Shown here piece by piece: positions 8,335 to 18,121 of a DNA stretch of 64,000 nt. This DNA comes from SIAQ01 sp963767835. GTDB lineage: Bacteria > Planctomycetota > Planctomycetia > Gemmatales > Gemmataceae. The translations under genes and the position numbers were made by a program. Under the pieces are notes generated by a model. It was given only the letters and a program-made list of their open reading frames with translations, had not been told where the DNA came from and ran no database searches. Position 1 is the stretch's first letter. Each line of letters starts with the position of its first letter. The DNA is taken from positions 186,001 to 250,000 of the forward strand of contig CAVYFY010000015.1 of NCBI GenBank assembly GCA_963767835.1. Reading direction: 5' to 3'.

Positions 8335-9769
8335 TTACACATCGTCCCACAGTTCGCCGACTTTCTTCCGCTTGGGCCGCGAACGGGCGATGCGCTTCGG
8401 CTTCGCTTGGTCCGCCGGCTCTTCCTTCTGGTTGCCGGGTTCCATCGGCGCCTTGCGCGCGCAGGTAAAGCTTGATCGGCACATCCGGGAAGCGGAAATG
8501 GTCGCGCAACGTTTTGAGCAGGTAGCGCTGATACGTGTTGCCGAACAGGGCCGGGCCGTTGGTGAACAGCACGATCGTCGGCGGATAGACCGACACCTGC
8601 GTCGCGTAGTAAACCTTGGGCAAGCGATTTTGCCGAACCGCCGGCGATTGATCGACCATTGCCTGCTGAATGACGCGGTTGAGGTCGCCGGTGCCGACGC
8701 GCAGGCCCGCTTGCTTGTGCAGGCTCTGGGCCAGATCGAGCACGCCCTGCACGTTCTTGCCGTCCTTGGCGGTGATGAAGGCAATCGGCACGAAATCGAG
8801 GCTAGGGAAAGTCTTTCTCAGATAATCTCCGTAGTCGCTGGTGACGAGCTGCTCCTTGAGCAAGTCCCACTTGTTGACGACGAAGATCGCCGGCTTAAAA
8901 TTTTCGAGCACGTAGCCGGCGAGCTGCTTGTCCACCATGCTGATGTTCTTGACCGAATCGAGAAAATGCAAAACGACATCGGCTCGGCGAATGGAGCGCT
9001 CGGCCCGGGCCAGGCTGTAGAATTCGACATCGCTGCGGATGCTGCCGCGATTGCGCACGCCGGCAGTGTCGATAGCCAGGATGGTCCGGCCGTCTTTCTG
9101 GAAGGAGACGTCCACGCTGTCGCGCGTCGTCCCCTCGACCTCGCTGACGATGGTGCGCTCTTCCTGGGCCAGGCAGTTGATGAACGTGCTTTTGCCGGTG
9201 TTGCGCTTGCCGACGATGGCGAGCTTGAGCGTTTCCTCTTTCGCCGGGATGTCCGCCGGCATGGAGTCGGCGGGCACATGTTTTTGGATGCGTTCGAGCA
9301 GTTCCGCCTTGCCGCGATTTTGCTTGGCGCTGACGCATAACAGGTCGCCGAAGCCGAACTTAAAGAATTCGCCGACTTGCGTTTCGAGGCCGGCATGATC
9401 GCATTTGTTGGCGACGAGCAGCACCGGCTTGTCGATGCCGCGCAATCGCTTGGCGACTTCTTCGTCGAGCGGCACCGGGCCGGAGCGGGCGTCCACGAGA
9501 AAGAGAACGAGATCGGCACGGTCGATGGCGAGGTTGATCTGGCGTTCGACATCGTCGGTGAGGTTGTCGATGTCGATATTGCCCATGCCGCCGGTATCGG
9601 TCAATTCGAGATAGCGCTCGCCGATCGGAATGGGCGCGGTGATGCGGTCGCGCGTGACGCCGGGTGTCGGGTCCACGATAGAAATGCGCCGGCCGGCCAG
9701 CCAATTGAACAGCGACGACTTGCCGACATTCGGCCTGCCGACAATCGCCACCTGAGGAATAGGCACCAA
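8335..9769 (-). CDS. der: Ribosome biogenesis GTPase Der (EngA), frameshift near the C-terminus
   Basis: Der has two GTPase domains and a KH-like domain and acts in 50S subunit assembly. The first domain has GRPNVGKSS (about 11-19), DTGG and NKCD. The second has GKRNTGKST (about 187-195), DTAG and NKWD. As read, the frame runs 491 residues and overlaps tsaD, ending in unrelated sequence after LYLRAQ. The neighbouring frame instead gives the natural basic tail, ARKAPMEPGN to KKVGELWDDV, ending at 8335. The switch falls in a (GC)4 run at 8455-8462, and one more GC unit would restore the frame. A sequencing or replication slip is likely, since der is essential. Confidence 0.93.
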
Positions 9770-9929
9770 AATACTCCTGATCCGGATCGTTCGCGGCTTT
9801 CCGTTCGCCTATCGCGTGATTTCATTATACGGCGCACACAAAAGTCCGCGAGGGGCAACTCGCGGGCTCTGGGCGATGGCGGGTGATTGTTGGAACGACG
9901 TTTGGCGTCTGGTGGTGCACGTGCCGGGC

Positions 9930-10097
9930 TTAGCGATGGCAGCCGTAGTAGTAGTAGCAATGGTTGCCGCGATACACATAGCGGTGGCCGGCGTAGCGAT
10001 GGCCGCGGCCGCCGTGAGCATCGGATTGGGCCGGGAAGGCTAGCGGGGCCAGAAGGGCAAGGGACGCGACTGCGGCGATCAAGATTTTGCGAAACAT
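9930..10097 (-). CDS. Small secreted His/Tyr-rich protein
   Basis: This 55-residue product has a clear signal peptide (MFRKILIAAVASLALLAPLA, cleavage near PAQS/DA). A short mature part is rich in His, Gly, Arg and Tyr (GGRGHRYAGHRYVYRGN) and ends CYYYYGCHR. The ATG at 10097 follows AGAGAGG with good spacing, and the 15 bases GAGGAATCAGCCATG are identical to the start region of the gene at 11596. Similar short glycine/tyrosine/histidine peptides are common in planctomycetes, and their function is unknown. A disulphide between the two C-terminal cysteines is possible. Confidence 0.7.
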   Translation of the reverse strand: MFRKILIAAVASLALLAPLAFPAQSDAHGGRGHRYAGHRYVYRGNHCYYYYGCHR

Positions 10098-10242
10098 GGC
10101 TGATTCCTCTCTGTGCTGGGGACCTCGTTGTTTGTCCGTCGCACTTCGCGACAGGCTTCGATGAAGGAACGAAGCCCGCCGCGCCGCTTGCGCCATGTCC
10201 GCACGTTCTCATTTACTTCTCATCAATCCGACGCCTGCCGCA

Positions 10243-10650
10243 TCAGGCCTCTTGCTGCGCGGCGAGAAACTCCTCCATTTCCTCCTCGCTGGCAGCAAGT
10301 TTCTCGGCGGCGGCTTGCGCCAAGTCCGGAGCGTCCGATTCTTGCCGATGTTGGACGAGGAGATCGGCTGCATCCTCCGCGCTGTGAGAGCGTGGCGTCT
10401 CGCCGGGACCGATGACATCGAGGCGGACGATCGTCTGGCCCGCCAATGGATTCGGCAGGCTGCCGCTGGAGGGGGGCGCGACCAGAACCGTTTGCGGCGC
10501 GGCTGCCAACAGCGTGAATGTCGGCATTGCCGTCGGCGTGGCACGTTCTTCCAGCGCGGCCACGTTCAGCGAAACCAATCGCCGCGACCCGGCCGAACGG
10601 CCTGTGCATTTTGTGAAATGACGATACACGGCAATGACGTGCTGAATCAT
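10243..10650 (-). CDS. Hypothetical protein with LEERATP motif
   Basis: The product is 135 residues. Its N-terminal part holds LNVAALEERATPTAMPTF (about 27-44), the LExRxxP motif found near the start of many planctomycete secreted proteins. The rest is Ala/Pro/Glu rich with an acidic C-terminus (SEEEMEEFLAAQQEA) and no cysteines after residue 15. The start at 10650 has GGAGGTGG at a spacing of 3-5. It lies 31 bases downstream of the LEDRTCPS gene on the same strand, so the two likely share a transcript. No catalytic domain is visible. Confidence 0.6.
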   Translation of the reverse strand: MIQHVIAVYRHFTKCTGRSAGSRRLVSLNVAALEERATPTAMPTFTLLAAAPQTVLVAPPSSGSLPNPLAGQTIVRLDVIGPGETPRSHSAEDAADLLVQHRQESDAPDLAQAAAEKLAASEEEMEEFLAAQQEA

Positions 10651-10681
10651 TAACCACCTCCGGATTACGAAAAATATCTCA

Positions 10682-11596
10682 TCATCCGTTCAAGCTCGTT
10701 CCCAGCGTGTTCCAGCCGGTGCCATAGTAGCCCAAGCCCCCGTAATTGGTCGGACCGGCCGCGTACGAAGCAGGGATCCCGTAGTAACCCAGGTTTCCAT
10801 AGTAGCCGGTTCCGTAGTACCCCAGGTTTCCGTAATAGCCGGCCCCGTAATAGCCCGGGGTCTCGTAGTAGTCTGTCCCATAATAATAACTTGGGTCCCC
10901 GTAGTAGCCCTGAGATGTCGGCGCGGCGACGACGATCGTCGTCGAACCTGTCATGGCGGCGTTGGACCCGGCCGTGGCAGACACTGTTTCCGAGCCCGCC
11001 AACGTGAAGGCCACGTTGAAAGTATGCATGCCGTGATCGGCGGCAACGAACGCATAGCTCGGCGGCAGATTGGAGTTGGAGGCGCTCAGCGTGACCGCGC
11101 CGGTGAAACTCGTGACCACATTGTTCTCGGCGTCCAGCGCTGCGACAGTGACACTTGTCACCGCGCCGACCGCGCCGGATACGGCCGTCACCTGGAAGTG
11201 CGTTGCTGCTCCCGGCTTGACGGCGGTTGGCGCGGTGCCGGTGATTTTCCCGCCCGCAGCCACGATCTTTTGAGTTCCGGCCAGGGTCAGCGTGACCTGA
11301 AAAAAGTGCACGCCGTGGTCCGCCGTGGTGAACGTGTAGCCGGGAAGCGTGGCGCCGGGGTCAGCGGTTCCCAGGGAAAGCTGCACCGGCCCAGTGAAGC
11401 CCGCCGACACACGGTTCGCGCTGTCCAGTGCTTCCACTTCGATCGTGAAAGCTTGCCCTGCCGTGACTTCTTTCGGCGCGATCACCATGAGATGCGTCGC
11501 CGGCCCTGCCGTCACGGCGCGAAACCCGCTCGGGCAGGTGCGATCTTCCAGAAGGGTTACGCTCGGTTGGAAGCTTCTGTTGCCGGGCCGGGCCAT
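10682..11596 (-). CDS. Secreted protein with LEDRTCPS motif, two Ig-like repeats and a Tyr/Gly tail
   Basis: This 304-residue protein starts with a basic segment followed by VTLLEDRTCPSGF (about 13-25), the planctomycete N-terminal LExR motif. Two similar domains of about 90 residues follow (about 30-125 and 127-222), each with THLMV/THFQV, a V.ALD..N.V..FTG segment and a T..DHG.H.F.V segment. This is the Big/invasin-like beta-sandwich pattern. The last 75 residues are repeats of G-Y-Y-G with Asn and Leu. It is probably a surface or matrix protein. The start region shares GAGGAATCAGCCATG with the gene at 10097. About 290 bases without a gene separate it from the divergent ilvD. Confidence 0.72.
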   Translation of the reverse strand: MARPGNRSFQPSVTLLEDRTCPSGFRAVTAGPATHLMVIAPKEVTAGQAFTIEVEALDSANRVSAGFTGPVQLSLGTADPGATLPGYTFTTADHGVHFFQVTLTLAGTQKIVAAGGKITGTAPTAVKPGAATHFQVTAVSGAVGAVTSVTVAALDAENNVVTSFTGAVTLSASNSNLPPSYAFVAADHGMHTFNVAFTLAGSETVSATAGSNAAMTGSTTIVVAAPTSQGYYGDPSYYYGTDYYETPGYYGAGYYGNLGYYGTGYYGNLGYYGIPASYAAGPTNYGGLGYYGTGWNTLGTSLNG

Positions 11597-11886
11597 GGCT
11601 GATTCCTCGCTCCGTGAAGAAAGTCAATATGGCGATGCGCGGTGGAATGCCGCTATCGATTCATTGTCGGAGCAATCCGGGTGCGACTTGAGCCAATGTG
11701 CGCGGGCGGAACCCACCATGTCTTGCGGCGGCCCAAGTTCTCCGCAATCCATACGTAATCGCGCCATTTCCCGCAAGACGTGTTTCCCTGACCGTCAAGC
11801 CTTGACGAAATCGTCTCGTAGCTGGACTGCAAGCCGAACGCGACATAGCTTGATGGCGTGTAATTCTCGCATCGGGAGCAGCAAGC

Positions 11887-13563
11887 ATGTCCGAGAAACG
11901 CCGCAGTCTTACCACCACCGAAGGGATCGGCCGGGCCCCCAATCGCGCCATGTTGCGGGCGGTTGGATTCATGGACGACGACTTCAATCGGCCGATGGTC
12001 GCGGTCGCCAATCTCCATTCCGACATCACGCCGTGCAACGCCCATCTCAATCGCCTCGCGACCAAAGCGCTCGAAGGCATTCGCGCCGGCGGAGGCGTCG
12101 GGCAGACCTTCGGCGCCCCGACCGCGTCCGACGGCATCATGATGGGGCACCAGGGTATGCGCTACTCGCTCGTCTCGCGCGAGGTCATTGCCGACTCCAT
12201 CGAAGTTGTCGCCGCCGGCATGAACCACGACGGCATCCTGGCCCTCGGCGGCTGCGATAAGAACATGCCCGGCTGCGTCATGGCCATGGCCCGGCTCAAT
12301 ATCCCCAGCATCTTCGTCTACGGCGGCTCGATTCTGCCCGGTACCGGCGCGGCCGGCAATGATATCGACATCGTCTCCATCTTCGAGGCAGTCGGCCAAT
12401 TTCAAGCCGGCAAGCTCGACGAAAAAGGCGTCCATCAGGTGGAATGCGAAGCGTGCCCCGGCGCCGGCTCATGCGGCGGCATGTACACCGCCAACACCAT
12501 GTCCAGCGCCATCGAAGCCATGGGCATGTCGCTGCCTTATGACGCCAGCTATCCGGCCGTCTCCGCCGCCAAGGACCGGGAAACCTTCTTGGCGGGAAAA
12601 TGTCTTATCACGCTGGTCGAGAAGCAGATCAAGCCGCGCGATATCATCACGCGGCAAGCGCTGGAAAACGCCTACACGCTGGTGCTGGCGCTGGGCGGCT
12701 CGACCAACGCCGTCCTGCACCTGATGGCGATTGCCCGTGAAGCCGAGGTGCCGTGGACGCTCGCGGACTTCGATCGGCTCGGCGACAAAGTTCCCGATTT
12801 GGCCGACCTGAAACCGGCCGGCAAGCACGTGATGTTCGATCTGCATAAGGCCGGCGGCACCCCCGCGGTCCTGAAAGCATTGCTCGACGCCGGCTTCCTG
12901 CACGGCGATTGCCTGACCGTCACCGGCAAGACCATCGCGGAAAATCTGAAGGAGGTGCCGAGCATTTACAGCCGGCCGCAAAACGTGATCAAGCCGATCA
13001 GCGCCCCGATGCATCCCACCGGGCACATCATCATCCTCAAGGGCAATCTCGCTCCGGAAGGCGCTGTTGCCAAGATGGCCGGCCTGAAGTCGCGCAAGAT
13101 CACCGGCCCTGCGAGGGTTTTCGACGGCGAGGAAGCCTGTTTCGCGGCTGTGCAAGATCGGCGGATCAAACCCGGCGATATCGTCGTGGTGCGCGGCGAG
13201 GGGCCGGTCGGCGGGCCGGGCATGCGGGAGATGCTGTCGGTGACGGCAGCGTTATCGGGCCAGGGGCTCGGCGAGCAAATCGGCCTGATCACCGACGGCC
13301 GATTCTCCGGCGGCACACGCGGACTGGTGGTGGGACACGTTGCCCCCGAGGCACACGTCGGTGGACCGCTGGCGCTTCTGCGCGACGGTGATATCGTCAC
13401 GATTGACGCCGACAAGAAGGATGTATCAGTCGCCCTGAGTGAGCAGGAGTTGGCCAAGCGCAAGGCGTCATGGAAGCAGCCCGACCTGAAGGCGAAGCGC
13501 GGCGTGCTGGCGAAGTATGCCAAAACGGTGCGCTCGGCGTCGGAAGGCGCAACGACGTCGTAA
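11887..13563 (+). CDS. ilvD: Dihydroxy-acid dehydratase
   Basis: This 558-residue IlvD converts 2,3-dihydroxy-isovalerate and its homologue to the 2-oxo acids in valine and isoleucine synthesis. Iron-sulphur ligands fit C50 (SDITPCN), C123 (GGCDKNMPGC) and C196 (ACPGAGSCGG), the pattern of the [2Fe-2S] type. The C-terminal LITDGRFSGGTRG motif is present. Length is normal. The ATG at 11887 follows GGGAG. The divergent spacer 11597-11886 (290 bases) separates it from the LEDR gene and shows no clear element. No other ilv gene is nearby. Confidence 0.96.
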   Translation: MSEKRRSLTTTEGIGRAPNRAMLRAVGFMDDDFNRPMVAVANLHSDITPCNAHLNRLATKALEGIRAGGGVGQTFGAPTASDGIMMGHQGMRYSLVSREVIADSIEVVAAGMNHDGILALGGCDKNMPGCVMAMARLNIPSIFVYGGSILPGTGAAGNDIDIVSIFEAVGQFQAGKLDEKGVHQVECEACPGAGSCGGMYTANTMSSAIEAMGMSLPYDASYPAVSAAKDRETFLAGKCLITLVEKQIKPRDIITRQALENAYTLVLALGGSTNAVLHLMAIAREAEVPWTLADFDRLGDKVPDLADLKPAGKHVMFDLHKAGGTPAVLKALLDAGFLHGDCLTVTGKTIAENLKEVPSIYSRPQNVIKPISAPMHPTGHIIILKGNLAPEGAVAKMAGLKSRKITGPARVFDGEEACFAAVQDRRIKPGDIVVVRGEGPVGGPGMREMLSVTAALSGQGLGEQIGLITDGRFSGGTRGLVVGHVAPEAHVGGPLALLRDGDIVTIDADKKDVSVALSEQELAKRKASWKQPDLKAKRGVLAKYAKTVRSASEGATTS

Positions 13564-13640
13564 TGGCGGCGCTTCGGACACCGAATGATTCTGCAACTGC
13601 TTCCCTTGGCGCAGGCGGTAATTCTGTCAGAATACGTGCA

Positions 13641-15097
13641 ATGGCAACGAACTCCGAATCACTGGCGGTGGCCGTTCAGCACCATCAAGCGGGGCGCCTA
13701 CAGGCTGCCGAGCAGATCTATCGTCAGATTCTCACCACCGAGCCTGATAATTTCAATGCCCTGCATCTGGTCGGCGTCATCGCCAGCCAAATGGGCAAAT
13801 ACGATGAGGCCATCCAGTACATTGGACAGGCCATCAAGTTGCATGGGAAAGACTCCGCCTTTCACAACAACCTTGGGGAGGCGTACCGCGTGCGCGGGCG
13901 CTGCCCGAAGCCGTGGCGTGCTATCGGTGCGCACTGCAACTAAAGCCGGACTATGCGGTGGCGTGCAATAACCTTGGTATTGCCTTGAAAGATCAGGGCC
14001 GGCTGGACGAAGCCGTCGCCTGCTTCCGCCGAGCGTTGCAATTGACGCCCAATTTTGCGGAAGCATACAACAATCTCGGGATTGCCTTGAAGGATCAAGG
14101 CAAATTGGACGAAGCCGTGGCCAATTACAGCCGGGCCCTACAATTGAAGCCGGACTACGCTGACGCCCATTGGAATCGTGCTCTCGTTTGGCTGCTGCAA
14201 GGGGACTGGCAACGTGGTTGGCCGGAATATCAATGGCGCTGGCACACGCACTTTGTGCCGAGCCGCTTTCCGCGCCCAGTGTGGCAGGGCGAATCTCTGC
14301 GTGGTAAAACGATCCTGCTCCACGCGGAACAAGGGCTCGGCGACACCATCCAATTCATTCGCTATGCCTCGCTTGTCAAGCAGCTTGGCGCCACCGTGAT
14401 CGTCGGATGCCCGAAGACGCTGAGTCGCCTTCTGGAGAATTGCCCGGGAATCGACCGGTTGGTCGTGCAGGATGACGATCTGCCGGCCTTCGACGTGCAC
14501 GCCCCAATCATGAGTCTGCCAGGCATCTTCAAGACCACCGTGGCAAACATTCCGGCGCCGATTCCATATTTCTTCGTCCAGACGGCTCTTCTCGAATCGT
14601 GGCGGGAAAGGTTGAGCCGGCTCGACGGCTTTAAGATCGGCATCAGCTGGCAAGGCAACCCCAAGTTTCCCGGCGACCGTTTCCGCTCCATTCCATTGCG
14701 CCATTACGCTCCACTGGCACAGCTTCCGGGGGTTCGCTTGATCAGCATTCAGAAAGGCGCCGGCACCGAGCAACTGGCGGAATTCCGAGCACGCTTTGCC
14801 GTCACCGATTTTGCGAGCGAAATTGGCGATTTCGTGGACACGGCCGCCGTGATGAAAAACCTCGACCTGGTTATTACCTCGGACACGGCGGTGGCCCATC
14901 TGGCAGGCGCTTTGGGCGTTCCAGTCTGGGTGGCCCTGTGCTCCGCTCCCGATTGGCGCTGGCTGCTGGAACGCTCCGACTGTGCCTGGTACCCAACGAT
15001 GCGCCTGTTCCGCCAGAAGACTCTCGGGGATTGGCCCGATGTTTTCGCCCGCATGGCAGCGGCACTCCCGGTGAAAGAACGGGCAACGAATTCGTGA
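13641..15097 (+). CDS. TPR protein with glycosyltransferase-9-like domain (frame break near 13900)
   Basis: The N-terminal frame (from ATG 13641) carries TPR units (AVQHHQAGRLQAAEQIYRQI, GKYDEAIQYIGQAIKL). It breaks off after GEAYRVRG near 13898, where one missing base would join it to the next frame (ACYRCALQLKPDYAVACNNLG). That frame continues with three more TPRs, ALKDQGRLDEAV and so on. From about residue 200 a GT-B domain like heptosyltransferases follows (ILLHAEQGLGDTIQFIRY, KIGISWQGNPKFPGDRFRS, VITSDTAVAHLAGALGVPVW). Such TPR-GT proteins modify proteins or polysaccharides; the target is unknown. The break is probably a sequencing indel, as both halves look well conserved. Confidence 0.82.
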
Positions 15098-15102
15098 CCC
15101 GA

Positions 15103-16167
15103 TTATTTCCCCAGCTCCGCTCGCACCAGTCGCACGCCGGTGACCATGTTGGCCAGCTTCTTCTGGGCGATGTGCCGGGCGGTCTGCGAGAAGCCGCAAT
15201 CCGGCGTCACGTGAACGCGCTCCGGCTCGATATATTGCAGCGTTTGGCGTAATCGCTGGGCCACCAGCTCCGGCGGCTCGATCCATGTGTTCTTGACATC
15301 GACAAGGCCGACGGCGACTTCCATCGGCGCGGGAATCTGCTTGAGCAAGTCGATCTCCGCCATCTCCCGGCTCGCGAATTCCATAGCGAGCTGCTGCACT
15401 TTGGCGCGGCCCAGATGCGGGAACAGCGGAGCATAACTGCGCCAGCCGACCGCTCGGCCGCGATAGTTGCCGAAGCACATGTGCAAGCTTATCTTGGCGT
15501 TGACGCCGGCGACGGTGAGGGCGATCAGATCGAGGAACCACTCGGCCCCCTCACCCCCGTCCCCTGTCCAACCGCGGGGCGAGGAGAGTGATGCCGGATG
15601 GCACGCAAAGCTCGGCTCATCGAGCTGGATGAAATCGACCCCTGCTTGCACCAATTCGCGCATCTCCCGATTGACGATCGGCAACAACGCCGCCGTGATC
15701 TCGGCGCGACGGTGATAAACGTCCCCTCCCTGGATGCAGCCGGCCAGCGTGAACGGGCCCGGCACCGGAACCTTGACCGGCGCTTGCGTGATTTCCCGAA
15801 CCCGGCGATATTCCTCGACGATCCCCAGGCCGCGCGGCGCGGTCAGCGGGGCGACGCAAATATACTTGCTGCGTTGATCGTGCGCCGGCGGGCCCCATTG
15901 TCGTGCTGCGGGCAACGGCTTCAGGCCTTCCAGATAATCGTAAAAGCCGAGGTTGAAATCGACTCGCTCCATTTCACCGTCGCTAATGATGTCGGCGCCG
16001 GCCCGCACTTGATCGTCGATGGCCAGACGTACCGCATCGCGCACGGCCTCCGCGCGGTCGGCGGCGCCGAACAACTCCGGATGCCGGGCCACGTCCGCGC
16101 AGAATTTCGCGTACCAGCCGGGAAACGACCAACTTCCAATCACGGTCGCGGGAATGATCGGCAACAT
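15103..16167 (-). CDS. Cobalamin-independent methionine synthase (MetE C-terminal)-like protein
   Basis: The product is 354 residues with the MetE/UROD-like TIM barrel. Zinc ligands are visible as H229 and C231 in LHMCFGNYRG and the cysteine of TPDCGFSQTARH near 325. A GEMER motif at 64-68 and IQLDEPSFA at about 180-188 also match. Without the N-terminal half of MetE it resembles stand-alone methyltransferases that use methylated substrates other than folate triglutamate; the donor is not clear. Residues about 190-207 (rich in Ser, Gly, Trp) are encoded by a palindromic repeat (15548-15591) lodged in frame between the DEP strand and the next helix. The gene converges with the TPR-GT gene with a 5-base gap. 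Confidence 0.83.
   Translation of the reverse strand: MLPIIPATVIGSWSFPGWYAKFCADVARHPELFGAADRAEAVRDAVRLAIDDQVRAGADIISDGEMERVDFNLGFYDYLEGLKPLPAARQWGPPAHDQRSKYICVAPLTAPRGLGIVEEYRRVREITQAPVKVPVPGPFTLAGCIQGGDVYHRRAEITAALLPIVNREMRELVQAGVDFIQLDEPSFACHPASLSSPRGWTGDGGEGAEWFLDLIALTVAGVNAKISLHMCFGNYRGRAVGWRSYAPLFPHLGRAKVQQLAMEFASREMAEIDLLKQIPAPMEVAVGLVDVKNTWIEPPELVAQRLRQTLQYIEPERVHVTPDCGFSQTARHIAQKKLANMVTGVRLVRAELGK
15548..15591. repeat. Degenerate copy of the CCCTCACCCCC palindrome inside a coding region
   Basis: The plus strand reads CCCTCACCCCCGTCCCCTGT and then a CCGCGGGGCGAGGAGAG return arm, closely like the elements at 155-197 and 44331-44420. It adds about 15-18 codons in frame to the MetE-like gene without creating a stop. 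Confidence 0.65.
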
Positions 16168-16250
16168 GAGCGCCCTCGATGGCTTCCCTCCGCCCTGCCC
16201 AATCCTTAACCTATCTCAACGCCAACCATTGACCACCAACGGGGTGCACC

Positions 16251-17483
16251 TTGGACATCGACTTCCCATCCCTTCGCGCCCAATTCCCCGGCCTGAATCA
16301 GCGCCGAAATGGCGTTACGCCGATCGTTCTAGATGGTCCCGCCGGCACGCAGGTCCCGCAGCGCGTCATCGATGCGATGGTCCACTACCTGACGCATTGC
16401 AACGCCAACCACGGCGGCGCCTTTGCCACCAGCGTCGAATCGGATCGCATTATCGCGGACGCACATGCCGCCGTCGCCGACTTGCTTAACGCCCCGTCGC
16501 CGGATGAAATCATCTTCGGCAACAACATGACCACGCTCACGTTCCATCTGAGCCGATCGATCGCGAAGATTCTCAAGCCCGGCGATGAGGTGATGGTGAC
16601 GCGGCTCGATCATGACGCCAATGTGTCGCCGTGGGCGTTGGCCGTAAGCGATGCCGGGGCAACGGTGCGCTGGATCGACATTCACCGCGAAGATTGCACG
16701 CTCGATTTGGACAGCTTTCGCAAGCAGCTTTCGGAGAAGACGAAATGGGTCGCGGTCTGCCTGGCCTCCAACGGCGTCGGCACCATCAACGACGCAGCGA
16801 CGATCACGCGCGAAGCCAAACGTGCCGGGGCGATGGTGTTTCTCGATGCGGTCCACTACGCCCCGCACGGCCCAATCGACGTGCAATCGCTCGGCTGCGA
16901 TTTCCTGGCCTGCTCGGCGTACAAATTCTTCGGCCCGCACGTCGGCATTCTCTGGGGCCGGCGCGAATTGCTCGAATCATTGCCGTGCTACAAGGTAAGA
17001 CCATCGGCCAATGCGCTGCCGGGAAAATGGATGACCGGCACGCAGAATCATGAAGGGCTGGCGGGCGTCGTTGCCGCCGTCAAATATCTTGCCGATCTCG
17101 CCCCGCCGGGACAACGCCGGGCACGATTGCGGCAAGTGATGACTGACATCAAAGGCTACGAGCAAACGCTTAGCCGCCATTTGCTGGTCGGATTGGCCCA
17201 GCGGCCGCGCTTTCGCGTTCTCGGCGTGCGCGATGTCAATCGATTGAAGGAACGGGCCCCAACGATTTCGATCACGGCGAATGACGCATCGCCTCAAGAA
17301 ATGGCCCGCTACTTGGCAAGCAAGCAGATTTATTGCTGGGCCGGCAACAGCTACGCCCTCGAAGTCTCCGAGCAGCTCGGTCTGGAGCCGGCCGGCTTCC
17401 TGCGCCTCGGCATGGTGCATTACAACACGACCGGCGAGATCGATACGCTGCTGGCGGCGCTCGATGCGTTGCCGGCTGGCTGA
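16251..17483 (+). CDS. Cysteine desulfurase-like class V aminotransferase
   Basis: This 410-residue PLP enzyme of fold type I belongs to the cysteine desulfurase-like (VC1184-type) subfamily. The PLP lysine is K225 in CSAYKFFGPHVG. FLDAVHYAPH (about 198-206) supplies the Asp and His that contact the cofactor, and NNMTTLTFHLSR (about 91-102) binds phosphate. The usual catalytic cysteine loop of IscS/SufS is not evident, so the sulphur role is uncertain. The start is TTG at 16251 with GGGGTG just upstream, and no better ATG lies in frame. It converges on the DUF1801 gene with three bases between stops. Confidence 0.82.
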   Translation: MDIDFPSLRAQFPGLNQRRNGVTPIVLDGPAGTQVPQRVIDAMVHYLTHCNANHGGAFATSVESDRIIADAHAAVADLLNAPSPDEIIFGNNMTTLTFHLSRSIAKILKPGDEVMVTRLDHDANVSPWALAVSDAGATVRWIDIHREDCTLDLDSFRKQLSEKTKWVAVCLASNGVGTINDAATITREAKRAGAMVFLDAVHYAPHGPIDVQSLGCDFLACSAYKFFGPHVGILWGRRELLESLPCYKVRPSANALPGKWMTGTQNHEGLAGVVAAVKYLADLAPPGQRRARLRQVMTDIKGYEQTLSRHLLVGLAQRPRFRVLGVRDVNRLKERAPTISITANDASPQEMARYLASKQIYCWAGNSYALEVSEQLGLEPAGFLRLGMVHYNTTGEIDTLLAALDALPAG

Positions 17484-17486
17484 ACG

Positions 17487-17948
17487 CTATTTTTTCTTGC
17501 GTGTTTTCTTCGCCGCAGCCGCTTTCGCGTTGGCGTCGTGGATTTCTTGCAGCGCCTTGATGTTTGCCTGAATGATTTCGCGCAGCACGCTGAGATCGAT
17601 GTCCGCGAGCTTCTTGACGTACAGGCAGCCCTTGCTCGCCTTGTGCTTGCCAAGCTTCTTGCGCCGAGCGCCGAAGCGATCCATGCCGGCCATGATGTAA
17701 ATGGTGAGGGCGTTCTTGCGCGGCGAGAAGCCGGTCAGGAAGATATCGCCTTCACACCCGCTGGCGTACTTGTAGTGGTACGCGCCGAAGCCGATCATGC
17801 TTGGCCCCCACATGCGCGGCTTCGCGCCGGTGATTTGCTTCATCAATTCGAGAACGGTGTACGCGTCGGTACGCTTCTCGTCATCGTCGATCTTATCCAG
17901 AAAGGCCTCGACGCTGACGGCGGTCGGTTTGGTTTTCAGGTCGGCCAT
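17487..17948 (-). CDS. DUF1801 domain protein
   Basis: The 153-residue product begins MADLKTKPTAVSVEAFL. It contains the DUF1801 core: RTDAYTVLELMKQITGAKPRMWGPSMIGFGAYHYKY at about 27-62, in pieces typical of the family, then LTGFSPRKNALTIYI (about 70-85) and CLYVKKLADIDLSVL (about 108-122). A Lys/Ala-rich tail (KKTRKKK) ends it. The fold is small and cytoplasmic, and the function is unknown. The 173 bases upstream (17949-18121) hold nothing I can name. Confidence 0.82.
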   Translation of the reverse strand: MADLKTKPTAVSVEAFLDKIDDDEKRTDAYTVLELMKQITGAKPRMWGPSMIGFGAYHYKYASGCEGDIFLTGFSPRKNALTIYIMAGMDRFGARRKKLGKHKASKGCLYVKKLADIDLSVLREIIQANIKALQEIHDANAKAAAAKKTRKKK

Positions 17949-18121
17949 GTTGAATCTCCCAAGGAACCAGGCTTGGAGCCGGCTTCGTGTTCATCGGCGG
18001 TTGTAGCCGATTTTTGCGGCGTGGTCAACGACATCCCCCTCCCCATTTTGGGGGTCGGCGGGCTTTCATCATGGAACGTTAGGACGCTTCGCCGTAGACA
18101 ACCGGCGCGCGTACGGCAATC

